Positions 15,948 to 24,648 of a DNA stretch of 64,000 nt are shown piece after piece. The number at the start of each line of letters is the position of its first letter. The first letter of the stretch is position 1. The stretch is from Verrucomicrobiota bacterium. GTDB lineage: Bacteria > Verrucomicrobiota > Verrucomicrobiia > Verrucomicrobiales > Akkermansiaceae. The notes under the pieces were generated by a model that ran no database searches, was not told the DNA's origin, and saw only the letters and a program-made list of their open reading frames with translations. The translations under genes and the position numbers were made by a program. The DNA lies in contig RDYP01000001.1 in the NCBI GenBank assembly GCA_004293445.1, forward strand, positions 62,001 through 126,000. The letters are read 5' to 3'.

Positions 15948-16949
15948 ATGAATTCCCCTGTACTTGTCACTGGAGGAGCCGGATACATCGGTTCTCACAC
16001 CGTCCGTCTGCTCGCCGCGGAGGGACGCAAAGTGATTGTTTTAGACAATTTGGTTTATGGGCATCGGGATGCGATCGTCGATGACGGCGTGGAACTGGTG
16101 ATCGGGGAAATTGGCGACAAGGACTTGCTGAGGGATTTGTTCGCCCGACACGGCTTTGGCGCGGTGGTGCATTTTGCCGCTTACGCCTTTGTAGGAGAGT
16201 CCGTGACCGATCCCTTGAAATACTACCGTAACAACACGGCCGAGCCGCTTGCGTTGTTGGAGGTCATGCAGGAGTTTTCCTGTAAAATATTTGTATTTTC
16301 TTCTACATGTGCGACTTATGGCGTTCCGGAAAGCATTCCGATCTCGGAGAGCAATCCGCAGCAACCGATCAATCCCTATGGTCGCAGCAAGCTGATGCTC
16401 GAGTGGATTCTCTCCGATTGTGATCGTGCATGGGGGCTTCGCAGTGCCTGTCTCCGCTATTTCAACGCTAGCGGCTCGTCTTCGGACGGCTTGATTGGCG
16501 AGGATCATGAGCCCGAGACTCACTTGATTCCTCGGGTCTTGATGGCGGTAAGCGGGGAGATTTCGCACGTCGATGTTTTCGGGACGGACTACCCGACGCC
16601 TGATGGTACGGGGGTGCGGGATTACATTCATGTCGATGATCTCGCCACGGCACATGCGAAGGCACTCGATCACCTCGCGAGCGGGGGGGATTCGCTTTGC
16701 TGCAATCTCGGCACGGGTGTTGGCGTGTCGGTGAAAGAGGTGATTGCGGCAGTCGAGGAAATCACCGGCAAGAAGGTGCCTGTGCGCTATGGACCGCGCC
16801 GCGCCGGGGATCCGCCGGAACTGCTCGCCGACCCGCGTTTTGCGGCCGAGCGCTTGGGCTGGGTCGCCCGTCACCGCGATGTCCGCGAGATGGTTCGTTC
16901 TGCTTGGACCTGGTTGTCCGGGCCGCGTGGTGGCCGCTATTCATCCTGA
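15948..16949 (+). CDS. galE: UDP-glucose 4-epimerase
   Basis: A 333-residue extended short-chain dehydrogenase that interconverts UDP-glucose and UDP-galactose. The NAD-binding motif is VTGGAGYIGSHTVRLL; the catalytic residues are in SSTCATYG and NPYGRSK (YxxxK). RDYIHVDDLATAH and the C-terminal PRRAGDPPELLAD also fit. ATG 15948 gives the canonical start; the frame is open 19 codons upstream. In front is TTGACA at 15891, without a convincing -10 box. Confidence 0.94.
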   Translation: MNSPVLVTGGAGYIGSHTVRLLAAEGRKVIVLDNLVYGHRDAIVDDGVELVIGEIGDKDLLRDLFARHGFGAVVHFAAYAFVGESVTDPLKYYRNNTAEPLALLEVMQEFSCKIFVFSSTCATYGVPESIPISESNPQQPINPYGRSKLMLEWILSDCDRAWGLRSACLRYFNASGSSSDGLIGEDHEPETHLIPRVLMAVSGEISHVDVFGTDYPTPDGTGVRDYIHVDDLATAHAKALDHLASGGDSLCCNLGTGVGVSVKEVIAAVEEITGKKVPVRYGPRRAGDPPELLADPRFAAERLGWVARHRDVREMVRSAWTWLSGPRGGRYSS

Positions 16950-17040
16950 AAGTGTGGTATTGTCAGTGATCCGCTTTGTGGATAGCTTGCGCCTCCCGAA
17001 CGCTTTTTTGAAACCCAACGACTGCAAAACCCAAGATCCC

Positions 17041-17706
17041 ATGACTTTTCGATCCGTTCATCCTCGTCGGGGCTTCAGCCTCGTGGAGTTGCTGGTGGTC
17101 ATCCTCATCATTTCCCTGCTCCTGACTCTCGCCGCCGTCGGGCTTCGCGGGATCGGTGGAAAAGGGATCTCGGTCGCTCTGGCGACCACAGAGGCGGTTT
17201 TCGATGAGGCTCGATCGATTGCCGTGGGTAAAGGCACCAAGTGCCGCGTGTTGATCGACGTCAACGACGTCAACGACGTGACAACCTACAAGCGTCGGAT
17301 CTTGGTCGCCTACGAAGAGCTTGATGCGAAGGGAGAGCCTTCTGGCAAATGGGTTCTGTCCAGTCGGCCAACCTTGCTGCCTGAGCGGACCTTTTACAGC
17401 CAGACTTACAGCAAGCGCGATCACAAGGCGGATTCCGGCGAGCTCGACGAGATGAGTTTGGCGATCAACAAGACTGCTTTTGATGGGCGCTATCTCTACT
17501 ACGAGTTCAATGCCGAGGGAATTTGCACGACGCCGGGCGCGAGCTTTGTCATCGGCGGGGGGATTCGAGCTGACGGGCAGCAGCCGCGGACGAGCGGCGA
17601 AGGCAAGCGGGACTTCGCGGGTTTCGTCGTTTGGCGGAACGGCAGGACGTCGCTCTTCCGCGGGCCCGATGAAATAGGCATTCCCTCTCAGGTCTCCGAA
17701 TTTTAA
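17041..17706 (+). CDS. Pseudopilin-like protein, Verru_Chthon cassette D type (GspH-like)
   Basis: A 221-residue protein with a prepilin leader: RRGFSLVELLVVILIISLL, cut expected after Gly11 and with Glu at position 5 of the mature chain. A single membrane helix is followed by a beta-rich body: YKRRILVAYEEL, LLPERTFYSQ and YLYYEFNAEGICTTPG. This matches my memory of the Verru_Chthon cassette D family. The Gly-containing C-terminal part also resembles the minor pseudopilin GspH. A short DVN repeat (three DV units) occurs near residue 80. It is 6 bp before the next pseudopilin gene. Confidence 0.8.
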   Translation: MTFRSVHPRRGFSLVELLVVILIISLLLTLAAVGLRGIGGKGISVALATTEAVFDEARSIAVGKGTKCRVLIDVNDVNDVTTYKRRILVAYEELDAKGEPSGKWVLSSRPTLLPERTFYSQTYSKRDHKADSGELDEMSLAINKTAFDGRYLYYEFNAEGICTTPGASFVIGGGIRADGQQPRTSGEGKRDFAGFVVWRNGRTSLFRGPDEIGIPSQVSEF

Positions 17707-17712
17707 TCCATC

Positions 17713-18435
17713 ATGAAAACCCAAAAAACACGCCGATTTGTCGGCTTTACCTTGATGGAGACCGTGATCGCCATCGGCGTTCTGGCGCTTCTCCTGACGG
17801 CCTTCCTTGCGGTCTTTGGTCCCGCTACCTCCGGCTTGCGCAAGTCGATCAGTCTTCAGGAGGCCGATCGCCTCTCCGCAGCGCTCGAGCGGGAGCTGGT
17901 GATGCTTCGGCCGGGTGCCAGTGGGGCCAGTTACAAGACGGGTTTTGAGAAGGCTTATGAGTGGATCAAGTCGGCTCCAGAGTCGGGAACCGCGCTTTTT
18001 CTCTATCAGTATCGTGGGAATCCTTCGGCGCTGCGGGCCGATGGCAGCATGGAGCCCTACACGGAGAATGGTGGTGTGGCTGGCGAGGATTTCATTGTCC
18101 AGCCAGCGGTTCGGCGCCGCGATGATGCTTTGTTGTTGGAGGATCTTGCTGCGATCGAGGGCCGGATTTTTACGACCAAGCTGACTCAATTGGTCTTCAA
18201 TGGCGGGCAATACGCCCGTGGTACGGCGGGAGCGATCGTCGATCCGACGCCCACGGATGGCGATGTTGTCTCTGGTTCCGGGGCTGATGCGTATCCGGAA
18301 GCGGTGATCGCTTTTGCTGCCGAGTTTTTCATCGTTCCTAACAACTCGGTCGACTATGTGAAACCGGGCGGAAAATTCGACCTTGCGAAGCTCACCAAGC
18401 CGATCTTCACCCGCAATCTTGCCGTTCGCCGCTGA
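17713..18435 (+). CDS. Pseudopilin-like protein, Verru_Chthon cassette B type (GspI-like)
   Basis: A 240-residue protein with prepilin leader VGFTLMETVIAIGVLALLL (Gly11, mature Glu5). The body starts with a long amphipathic helix (LQEADRLSAALERELVML) and continues with a mixed domain that has no motif I know. Leader and length suit cassette B, and place in the row matches GspI. It is 20 bp before the cassette C gene, so D, B and C form one transcription unit. It is likely held in the inner membrane with its body in the periplasm. Confidence 0.75.
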   Translation: MKTQKTRRFVGFTLMETVIAIGVLALLLTAFLAVFGPATSGLRKSISLQEADRLSAALERELVMLRPGASGASYKTGFEKAYEWIKSAPESGTALFLYQYRGNPSALRADGSMEPYTENGGVAGEDFIVQPAVRRRDDALLLEDLAAIEGRIFTTKLTQLVFNGGQYARGTAGAIVDPTPTDGDVVSGSGADAYPEAVIAFAAEFFIVPNNSVDYVKPGGKFDLAKLTKPIFTRNLAVRR

Positions 18436-18455
18436 TCGATTTTTCGCCGACGCTT

Positions 18456-19400
18456 ATGAAAACCCAGATTTCTCCGAACCGCTCCAGCGGCTTCACTCTC
18501 ATCGAATTGATGGTTGCGATGGCCATCACCGCGGTGATCGTCACAGTGCTTGTTTCGATCACCGGAGTCGCACTCGATACTTGGCAGAGGGGGCGATCTG
18601 AAATTCGTGCCTCGCGCCAGGCTAGGTCCATGCTCGACACGATGGCAAAGGACTTTGAGTCCCTTGTCGCTCGCCGTGGGAACAACTTTGAATGGCTATA
18701 CTCGAAGATCGAGTCCGAGCTTCCAGGGCCTGTGTCCAATCCCAGCTCGAATGCGGCGGAATTGATCTTTTTCACTGCCGCGACCGATCGTTACGCCGGC
18801 GAAATCGGTGGGCCTAACGACAAGGGCGGCGATGTCTCATGTGTCGCTTACAAGTTGGAGTATCAGGACCCTGTCAGTGGCAAGGAGGAGGAGTCGTCCT
18901 CGGCCTTTGTGCTCTATCGGTTGCTGGTCAATCCTGATGAATCCTTCAAGGATCTGATGGGCAAGGATAACCTGCAAACCGCTTTTTCGAGCTACTCGAA
19001 CAAGGTTTCAGAGGTGGAAAACTTTGTTTGTGAAAATGTCTATCAATTCACCCTGACCTATCAGGTGGAGGTGAGTCAAAGTTCCGGCAGCGGGGCGACG
19101 GCGAAGACGACGATTGTGCCGGTTCGGGTGACTCTTGGCGATTCGGCTGCGGGCAAGGAGTTCCGACTTTCGGGCAAGGGTATCACGACCGATGCCTCCG
19201 CGAGTGGGATCAAGCCGGCGGTCACTGTCGATGAGCTCAAGGCAGGTCGTTTGACCGGGGTCGAGATCGGGATCACCGTGATTTCCGACTCGGCGGCGGT
19301 CCGTTTGGCGGTTCCCGGATTGAGCGAGAAGGTGCGCGAGAAGATTTTGGCCCAGGATTCGTTCCAGTATTCCCGTGTGGTCGCCTTGCCGGGCATGTGA
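18456..19400 (+). CDS. Pseudopilin-like protein, Verru_Chthon cassette C type (GspJ-like)
   Basis: A 314-residue protein with prepilin leader SGFTLIELMVAMAITAVIV (Gly12, mature Glu5). A helical stretch, RASRQARSMLDTMAKDFE, is followed by a large beta-rich part with acidic and Ser-rich loops. This Arg-x-x-x-x-x-Leu-x-x-x-x-x-Asp pattern behind the pilin helix is typical of GspJ. The C-terminus includes a region of the kind GxEIGITVISDSAA. It ends 15 bp from the convergent aroB. Confidence 0.78.
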   Translation: MKTQISPNRSSGFTLIELMVAMAITAVIVTVLVSITGVALDTWQRGRSEIRASRQARSMLDTMAKDFESLVARRGNNFEWLYSKIESELPGPVSNPSSNAAELIFFTAATDRYAGEIGGPNDKGGDVSCVAYKLEYQDPVSGKEEESSSAFVLYRLLVNPDESFKDLMGKDNLQTAFSSYSNKVSEVENFVCENVYQFTLTYQVEVSQSSGSGATAKTTIVPVRVTLGDSAAGKEFRLSGKGITTDASASGIKPAVTVDELKAGRLTGVEIGITVISDSAAVRLAVPGLSEKVREKILAQDSFQYSRVVALPGM

Positions 19401-19415
19401 GTCGCGCGGCCGGGA

Positions 19416-20510
19416 TCAATCCGCCAGATAAGGTTGGCGCAGGATTTCGACCGCTTCCGCCAGGTCGGTTTGGGTCACAGCATGGCTGAGGTGGGCGCTG
19501 CCCGCTTTTTCCATTAAGACGAAGCGGATTTTTCCCGCCTCGAATTTTTTGTCGCGTTCGAGCTTTTGCAGGACCCGCTGGGGATCGATCCCGGAGTCGA
19601 GTTGCAGTGGCAGTCGGAAATGCTGGAGCAGGGTAAGGACCTTCCTTGCGTCGGCGGCGGCCAGACCTGCGTGCCTTTGTGAGAGGAACATGGCGGCACG
19701 CAATCCCAGCGAAATGGCCTCGCCGTGGAGCATTTCGCCGTAAGGGAGGGCGGCCTCGATACCATGGCCGATGGTGTGTCCGAGATTCAGTAAGGCACGA
19801 ATGCCAAGGGTTTCCTGCTCATCCGCTTCGACGATCCGCGCCTTGATGGCGATGTTACGAGCGATGAGTTCCGCCGGAAGAACCTGGGAATCTGGATCCA
19901 GATTGGCGAGATCGTCCAGCATGGCGGCATCGCGGATGGCAGCGTGTTTGATCACCTCGGCGAATCCTTCGCGATATTCGCGGCTTGGAAGCGTGGTGAG
20001 GACATCGGGGTCGACCAAGACCAGGGAGGGTTGATGAAAGGCTCCCAGTAGGTTTTTCCCTTGGGGGAGGTTGACTCCGGTTTTCCCCCCGACCGAGGAG
20101 TCGACTTGGGCGACGATGGTCGTGGGAATCTGAACGAAGGGGATACCGCGAAAGAAGATCGCTGCGACGAAGCCTGCGAGGTCGCCTACGACCCCACCGC
20201 CGAGAGCGACGAGAAAAGAGCGACGATCGTGCCCGGATTCCGCAAGTTCCGAGCACAGGGCTTCAGCCTGCTTCATCGACTTGGAGGCCTCGCCTGCGGG
20301 AACGATGTGGAGGGACGAGGAATAGCCTGCACTTTTCAGGGCTTGGAGTAGCGTGTCGGCGTGGAAGGCGGCCACGTTTGTGTCGCTGACCACTGCCACC
20401 TTTCCTCTTAGGCCGGTTTCGGTCAGCACGGAACCAGCCCGGGCCAGCAGGCCGTTCTCCACTCTCACATCATACGATCGGTCTCCGAGATCAACGCGCA
20501 CGGTCGGCAT
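19416..20510 (-). CDS. aroB: 3-dehydroquinate synthase
   Basis: A 364-residue AroB, the second step of the shikimate pathway, needing NAD and a divalent metal. Visible motifs: ALGGGVVGDLAGFVAA, IPTTIVAQVDSSVGGKTGVN, REGFAEVIKH, and the metal-binding His in LLNLGHTIGHGIEA. ATG 20510 (MPTVRVDLGDRSYDV) fits the family; an upstream ATG at 20636 would add an unlikely N-terminus. It follows the exonuclease gene by 46 bp on the same strand. Confidence 0.96.
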   Translation of the reverse strand: MPTVRVDLGDRSYDVRVENGLLARAGSVLTETGLRGKVAVVSDTNVAAFHADTLLQALKSAGYSSSLHIVPAGEASKSMKQAEALCSELAESGHDRRSFLVALGGGVVGDLAGFVAAIFFRGIPFVQIPTTIVAQVDSSVGGKTGVNLPQGKNLLGAFHQPSLVLVDPDVLTTLPSREYREGFAEVIKHAAIRDAAMLDDLANLDPDSQVLPAELIARNIAIKARIVEADEQETLGIRALLNLGHTIGHGIEAALPYGEMLHGEAISLGLRAAMFLSQRHAGLAAADARKVLTLLQHFRLPLQLDSGIDPQRVLQKLERDKKFEAGKIRFVLMEKAGSAHLSHAVTQTDLAEAVEILRQPYLAD

Positions 20511-20556
20511 GGGCGGAGCATGGATCTTTCGGAGGCGCGGTCCAAGCCTGAAGCGC

Positions 20557-21162
20557 TCAGTGCTTGTTCCGATGACGATGCCAAACGGAGAGATCCGGCT
20601 GGAGCAGGGATTCGAGCGGGCGGTCGGCGAGCTCAAAAGTCCGGATCAGATCGGCGAGGAGGGCGACCGATGCAAAGGCGTCGTAAAGAGCATCGTGCCA
20701 TCGTCTGTTCGGTAGAACTTGTGAGATCGTTGCAGAAAGGCCACGGGCGTCGCAGATCGCTGACAGAGAGTGGTCGGACAGATCCGGCCAAGCGGCTCTT
20801 GCAAGCAGCAAGGTATCGATCCAAGGCCCGAAGCCATGACCCGGAAAGCTTCTGAGAAAGCGTTTTTCAGTTCCCTTTCCGTGGGCAACGACTGCCGAGC
20901 CGGCGAGTCGCTGTTTCAGCTGCGGCCAGAGCGCTAGCAGCGGCGGTGCTCCGATGAGATCGGCGTCTTTGATACCGTGGACCTTGCGTGCGGACCAAGT
21001 GATGGGTGCTTCGGATGCAAGATAGGAAACGAAGTGGTCGCCGTGGCCTTCGCGGACACTCCAGCAACAGAGGCCGACTTGGACCGGGACGTCGGTTCGT
21101 CCGCGGGCGGCTCCCGCTGATTCGAAGTCGATGGCGGTAAAGCGACTGTCGCCGATCAGCAT
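20557..21162 (-). CDS. DEDDh-type 3'-5' exonuclease (DnaQ-like)
   Basis: A 201-residue single-domain exonuclease. ExoI carries the first two acidic ligands (TAIDFESAG), a middle Asp lies in GPWIDTLLLARAAW, and the final HDALYDAFASVALL holds the catalytic His and Asp of the DEDDh class. Such proteins act as proofreading subunits or as small RNases. Lack of a polymerase or BRCT domain argues for an accessory nuclease. The substrate cannot be read. It starts divergently from the membrane-protein gene downstream. Confidence 0.85.
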   Translation of the reverse strand: MLIGDSRFTAIDFESAGAARGRTDVPVQVGLCCWSVREGHGDHFVSYLASEAPITWSARKVHGIKDADLIGAPPLLALWPQLKQRLAGSAVVAHGKGTEKRFLRSFPGHGFGPWIDTLLLARAAWPDLSDHSLSAICDARGLSATISQVLPNRRWHDALYDAFASVALLADLIRTFELADRPLESLLQPDLSVWHRHRNKH

Positions 21163-21271
21163 GGGCGCAGGGAATCAGGCGCTTGGGGAGGAGGCGATTC
21201 GAAAACTCGCTTTGTTAGGGGCGGATGGGGGCTTGCCAATCGGAAGCGGCTCGCGACATTGGGGGCCTGCA

Positions 21272-22162
21272 ATGCCGGAACGCCGCACACCCTTTTGGCT
21301 CTGGCCGAATTTATTGAGTCTCGACGCTCCTCTCGTCGCTGTCGTTTGGCTATCCCTGTTCGCGCGGGTTTGGCGGATCGACTATCATCAGTGGCAGGCT
21401 TACGGGGCTCTGGCTTGCGCGGTTTGGGCGGTGTATTTGATCGATCGCTTGCTCGATCTCAAGCTGCTCGACGCAGGGGACGCCCGGCTTGGTTCGCGCC
21501 ATGCATTTACGGCTCGTCACGAGCCGATCATGAAGCGACTGGCGCTGGCTTCACTTGGGATCAGCACCGTGCTGACTCTCTTCTTTTTGCCTTCGGAAAT
21601 CATCGGTCAAAATCTTCTCGGCGGGGCGAGGGCTCAGTTCGGTTATCTGTTTCCGGGTTTGGTATTATTGGTGGCCTTCTTTTCGATGACGGTCGCGTCC
21701 GCGGGCAGTTCGGAAATTCCTCACCTTCGGAATCTCATCGCTGGTTTGGCATTCTCCTACGGCACCGGGATGGTGGCCCACGTTTACATTCTCACCGAGG
21801 GCATCCATCATCTCCTTCTATCGCGCGAGATGCTTTGCTTCGGGCTTTTGTGCGCGATGAACATTTCGGCAATTCATTTCTGGGAGCGCTCGTCGGCGTC
21901 GCGTGATCGTGAGTTCAGGGCGGCCCATGAGTTGGCGCTTACCTTGCCGCTTGCTTTGCTCGGTGGCGCCGCGATTTTTTTCGCGCTGGGCTCCGATGAA
22001 AAGATCACCCGATCGTTTTTTTATGCGATCCTGATTTCCGCGGCCTTGCTGTTTGTGTTGAATCGCCATCGCGCGCGTTTCTCGCTGGATGCGCTGCGAG
22101 TCTTGGCGGACCTCGCCATGATAGTCCCGCTGCCGGTGTTCTTCGCGCTGGCCGCACCTTGA
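21272..22162 (+). CDS. Polytopic membrane protein, possibly UbiA-like
   Basis: A 296-residue protein with about eight hydrophobic segments. The early motif YLIDRLLDLKLLDAGD followed by a SRHAF segment faintly resembles the first Asp-rich loop of UbiA prenyltransferases, but the second Asp-rich loop is not evident. I therefore call only a membrane protein. ATG 21272 (MPERRTPFWLW) gives a sensible start; in-frame ATGs at 21131 and 21161 would add a non-conserved-looking extension overlapping the divergent exonuclease gene. Confidence 0.65.
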   Translation: MPERRTPFWLWPNLLSLDAPLVAVVWLSLFARVWRIDYHQWQAYGALACAVWAVYLIDRLLDLKLLDAGDARLGSRHAFTARHEPIMKRLALASLGISTVLTLFFLPSEIIGQNLLGGARAQFGYLFPGLVLLVAFFSMTVASAGSSEIPHLRNLIAGLAFSYGTGMVAHVYILTEGIHHLLLSREMLCFGLLCAMNISAIHFWERSSASRDREFRAAHELALTLPLALLGGAAIFFALGSDEKITRSFFYAILISAALLFVLNRHRARFSLDALRVLADLAMIVPLPVFFALAAP

Positions 22163-22207
22163 TCGGGTCTTGCGACTCTTCGCGGACTCCGCCATTTTCC
22201 CAGCCCC

Positions 22208-22840
22208 ATGTTGACGCCTAGTGACGCCAAACGTCCCGCCTTTCTGATTCTCGGAGCGCCCGGCTCCGGCAAAGGAACTCAGGGTAAGATCCTCGGATCG
22301 ATCCCGCGTTTCTTTCACTGTGCCTGTGGCGATGTCTTTCGCTCGCTCGATACTCGAACCGCTTTGGGACAGCGATTTGTCCATTATTCAAGCCGCGGTG
22401 AATTGGTTCCCGACGAATTGACGATCGAGCTCTGGAAAGCCCAGGTCGACAACTGGAGCGACTCCCACCTTTACAAGCCGGACATCGATTTCCTGGTGCT
22501 GGACGGCATCCCGCGCAACGTAGCGCAGGCGGCGATCATGTCGCGGTTTCTGGAGGTTCATCAAGTATTCCACCTGTCCTGTCCCGATCGTGGAGAGTTG
22601 GCCCGCCGAATGAGGAAGCGGGCATTGAAGGACAATCGTCTGGATGATGCTTCAGACCGGGGGATCCAGCAGCGAATCGCCACTTACGAGGCAGAGACCA
22701 AGCCGATTCTGGATTATTACTCGCCGGCGTTGGTGACGGAGATCGATGCCACTCAGCCGCCGGTGAAGGTTCTGAACGACATCATCGGCAAGATTGTTTC
22801 GCTTCCGGTCTATCAGGAATCCTCCAAGCTCGTGGTATGA
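22208..22840 (+). CDS. adk: Adenylate-kinase-family nucleoside monophosphate kinase
   Basis: A 210-residue P-loop kinase with LILGAPGSGKGTQGKIL at the N-terminus, CGDVFRS, and DGIPRN in place of the usual DGFPR[T/N]. It has the C-terminal segment DNRLDDASDRGIQQRIATYE, where the Arg residues close on the phosphates. There is no long LID domain and no zinc Cys; the region where the LID would be is short. The phosphate acceptor might be AMP or another NMP. The stop overlaps the fmt start. Confidence 0.85.
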   Translation: MLTPSDAKRPAFLILGAPGSGKGTQGKILGSIPRFFHCACGDVFRSLDTRTALGQRFVHYSSRGELVPDELTIELWKAQVDNWSDSHLYKPDIDFLVLDGIPRNVAQAAIMSRFLEVHQVFHLSCPDRGELARRMRKRALKDNRLDDASDRGIQQRIATYEAETKPILDYYSPALVTEIDATQPPVKVLNDIIGKIVSLPVYQESSKLVV

Positions 22841-23784
22841 ATCCGAGTGATGCGCGCATCGTTTTTTTCGGGAGTGGGGAAATTGCGATTCCCGCCTTGC
22901 TTCGCTTGATCGAGTGCGGGCTGCGGCCGCTTGCTCTGGTGACGCAACCGGACAAGCCAGCGGGACGGCACCGGGAATTGACTCCTCCGCCCATCAAGCG
23001 TGTCGCCTTGGAGGCGGGGGTTCCCGTAGTGCAGCCGATCAGCGTGCGGGATCCGGAGTTCCTGACTTCCCTGACCGATCTCATGCCAGATGTCGTCGTG
23101 GTCATGGCGTATGGGCAGATTCTTCCCAAGTCGCTGATCGCGATTCCGCGGATCGCTTGCATCAATCTTCATGCCTCCCTGTTGCCGCGCCATCGGGGGG
23201 CATCGTGCATCCAGGCAGCAATCGATCAGGGCGATCGCGAGACGGGGATCACGGTGATGCACGTGGTGCCGAAACTGGATGCTGGCGACATCATTCACGC
23301 GATTGCCACGCCGATTTTGCCGGAGGATACCGGGGGTGTCCTGCATGATCGTCTTGCGGGAATTGCTGCCGATGCCCTCGCGGAGGCCTTGCCGCGCCTG
23401 TTGGAAGATCGTGCGGATCGGGTGCCGCAGGATGCCGATTTGTCGACCTATGCGCCGAAGATGGAGCGGGACGATGGGCGGATCGACTGGAGCTGGGACG
23501 CAGAGCGGATCGCGCGTCGGGTTCGGGCCTTCGATCCTTGGCCGGGCACTTGGACGCTCGCCGATGACGGTCAGGGGGTGAAGCGCCTCAAGGTGTTTTC
23601 TGCGACCGATTCGGTCGGTGACGGTGGCGAGCCGGGGCTGGTGATGGTGGGGGATGATGGGCAGGTGAGTGTCGCCTGCGGCGTAGGGCGCTTGCTGTTG
23701 GGGGACGTCCAAGCGGACGGATCCCGAAGGATGTCAGCGCGCGATTGGGCGAAGGGTCACCGGGGAAAGATGCGCTTTACTTGA
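22837..23784 (+). CDS. fmt: Methionyl-tRNA formyltransferase
   Basis: A 315-residue enzyme that formylates initiator Met-tRNA with 10-formyl-tetrahydrofolate. The N-terminal catalytic domain shows VFFGSGEIAIPALLRL, INLHASLLPRHRGASC (catalytic Asn/His) and VPKLDAGDI (catalytic Asp). The C-terminal tRNA-binding domain is present. It overlaps the adk-like gene by 4 bases (ATGA). No def gene is beside it, unlike many genomes. Confidence 0.96.
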   Translation: MNPSDARIVFFGSGEIAIPALLRLIECGLRPLALVTQPDKPAGRHRELTPPPIKRVALEAGVPVVQPISVRDPEFLTSLTDLMPDVVVVMAYGQILPKSLIAIPRIACINLHASLLPRHRGASCIQAAIDQGDRETGITVMHVVPKLDAGDIIHAIATPILPEDTGGVLHDRLAGIAADALAEALPRLLEDRADRVPQDADLSTYAPKMERDDGRIDWSWDAERIARRVRAFDPWPGTWTLADDGQGVKRLKVFSATDSVGDGGEPGLVMVGDDGQVSVACGVGRLLLGDVQADGSRRMSARDWAKGHRGKMRFT

Positions 23785-23871
23785 ATCCGCTGCGGTTCGT
23801 CTTCGCTCTCCGCCTTTTGCCTTTCCAAACCCCTCGCTCGCTTGCTTGGATCGGTCGACGCCATCCATCGC

Positions 23872-24627
23872 ATGAGTTTTCAAGGAACCGCCAATCGTTG
23901 CTTCAAAAGAGCCATTCTCAAACTCAGCGGGGAGGCTCTCCGTGAGCCCGGCAGCGCTGACAATATCTCGCCCGAAATCGTCGAGCGCATCGCTCGTGAA
24001 GTTCGGGACGCCCTGGAGCCAGGGGATCTTCAATTGGGGATTGTGGTCGGTGGTGGGAATTTCTGGCGCGGGGCCGCTGCAAGCGCGCGCGGGATGGATC
24101 GTGCGACCGCCGACTATATGGGAATGCTGGCCACCGTCATGAACTCGCTGGCGATTCAAAGTTCGTTGGAACATCATGGAGTGCCATGCTCCGTACATTC
24201 TGCGATCGAAATGAAGAATGTCGCCGAGACCTTCATCCGCCGCCGGGCAGAGCGTCATCTGGATGGCGGGCGGGTCGTTATTTTTGCCGCTGGCACTGGC
24301 AGTCCGTTCTTTTCCACCGACACGACGGCTGCGCTTCGTGCGAGCGAAATGGGTGCCGAGGTGGTGTTCAAAGCGACCATGGTCGACGGTGTTTACGATT
24401 CCGATCCGAAGAAGAATCCGGAAGCCAAGCGCTATCAGCGGATCGGATTTCATGACTGCATCAGCCGCCAGCTCAAGGTGATGGATGCCACCGCCTTCAG
24501 TCTGTGCATGGACAACAACATTCCGATCGTCGTGTTCGATCTCGGCCCGGCCGGTAATATCACCCGTGCCCTGCGGGGCGAGGCCATCGGAACCGTCGTG
24601 AGCGGCGACGAAGCCATTCTGGCCTAA
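23872..24627 (+). CDS. pyrH: UMP kinase
   Basis: A 251-residue bacterial UMP kinase of the amino acid kinase fold, making UDP from UMP. Marks: AILKLSGEAL, VVGGGNFWRG, MGMLATVMNSLA and DGVYDSDPKKNP. ATG 23872 (MSFQGTANRC) is used; the frame is open 10 codons further up. It is followed 21 bp later by frr, the standard bacterial pair. The usual rpsB-tsf upstream is replaced here by adk-fmt. Confidence 0.96.
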   Translation: MSFQGTANRCFKRAILKLSGEALREPGSADNISPEIVERIAREVRDALEPGDLQLGIVVGGGNFWRGAAASARGMDRATADYMGMLATVMNSLAIQSSLEHHGVPCSVHSAIEMKNVAETFIRRRAERHLDGGRVVIFAAGTGSPFFSTDTTAALRASEMGAEVVFKATMVDGVYDSDPKKNPEAKRYQRIGFHDCISRQLKVMDATAFSLCMDNNIPIVVFDLGPAGNITRALRGEAIGTVVSGDEAILA

Positions 24628-24648
24628 AAATTTTCTGATCAAGCAACC

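Noticed and set aside
16744-17040. N-terminal extension of the cassette D frame
   Set aside because: It overlaps the end of galE and would bury the prepilin leader; ATG 17041 places the leader correctly.
16963-18210. Open frame of 415 codons on the minus strand
   Set aside because: Antisense to the cassette D and B genes, which have clear prepilin leaders.
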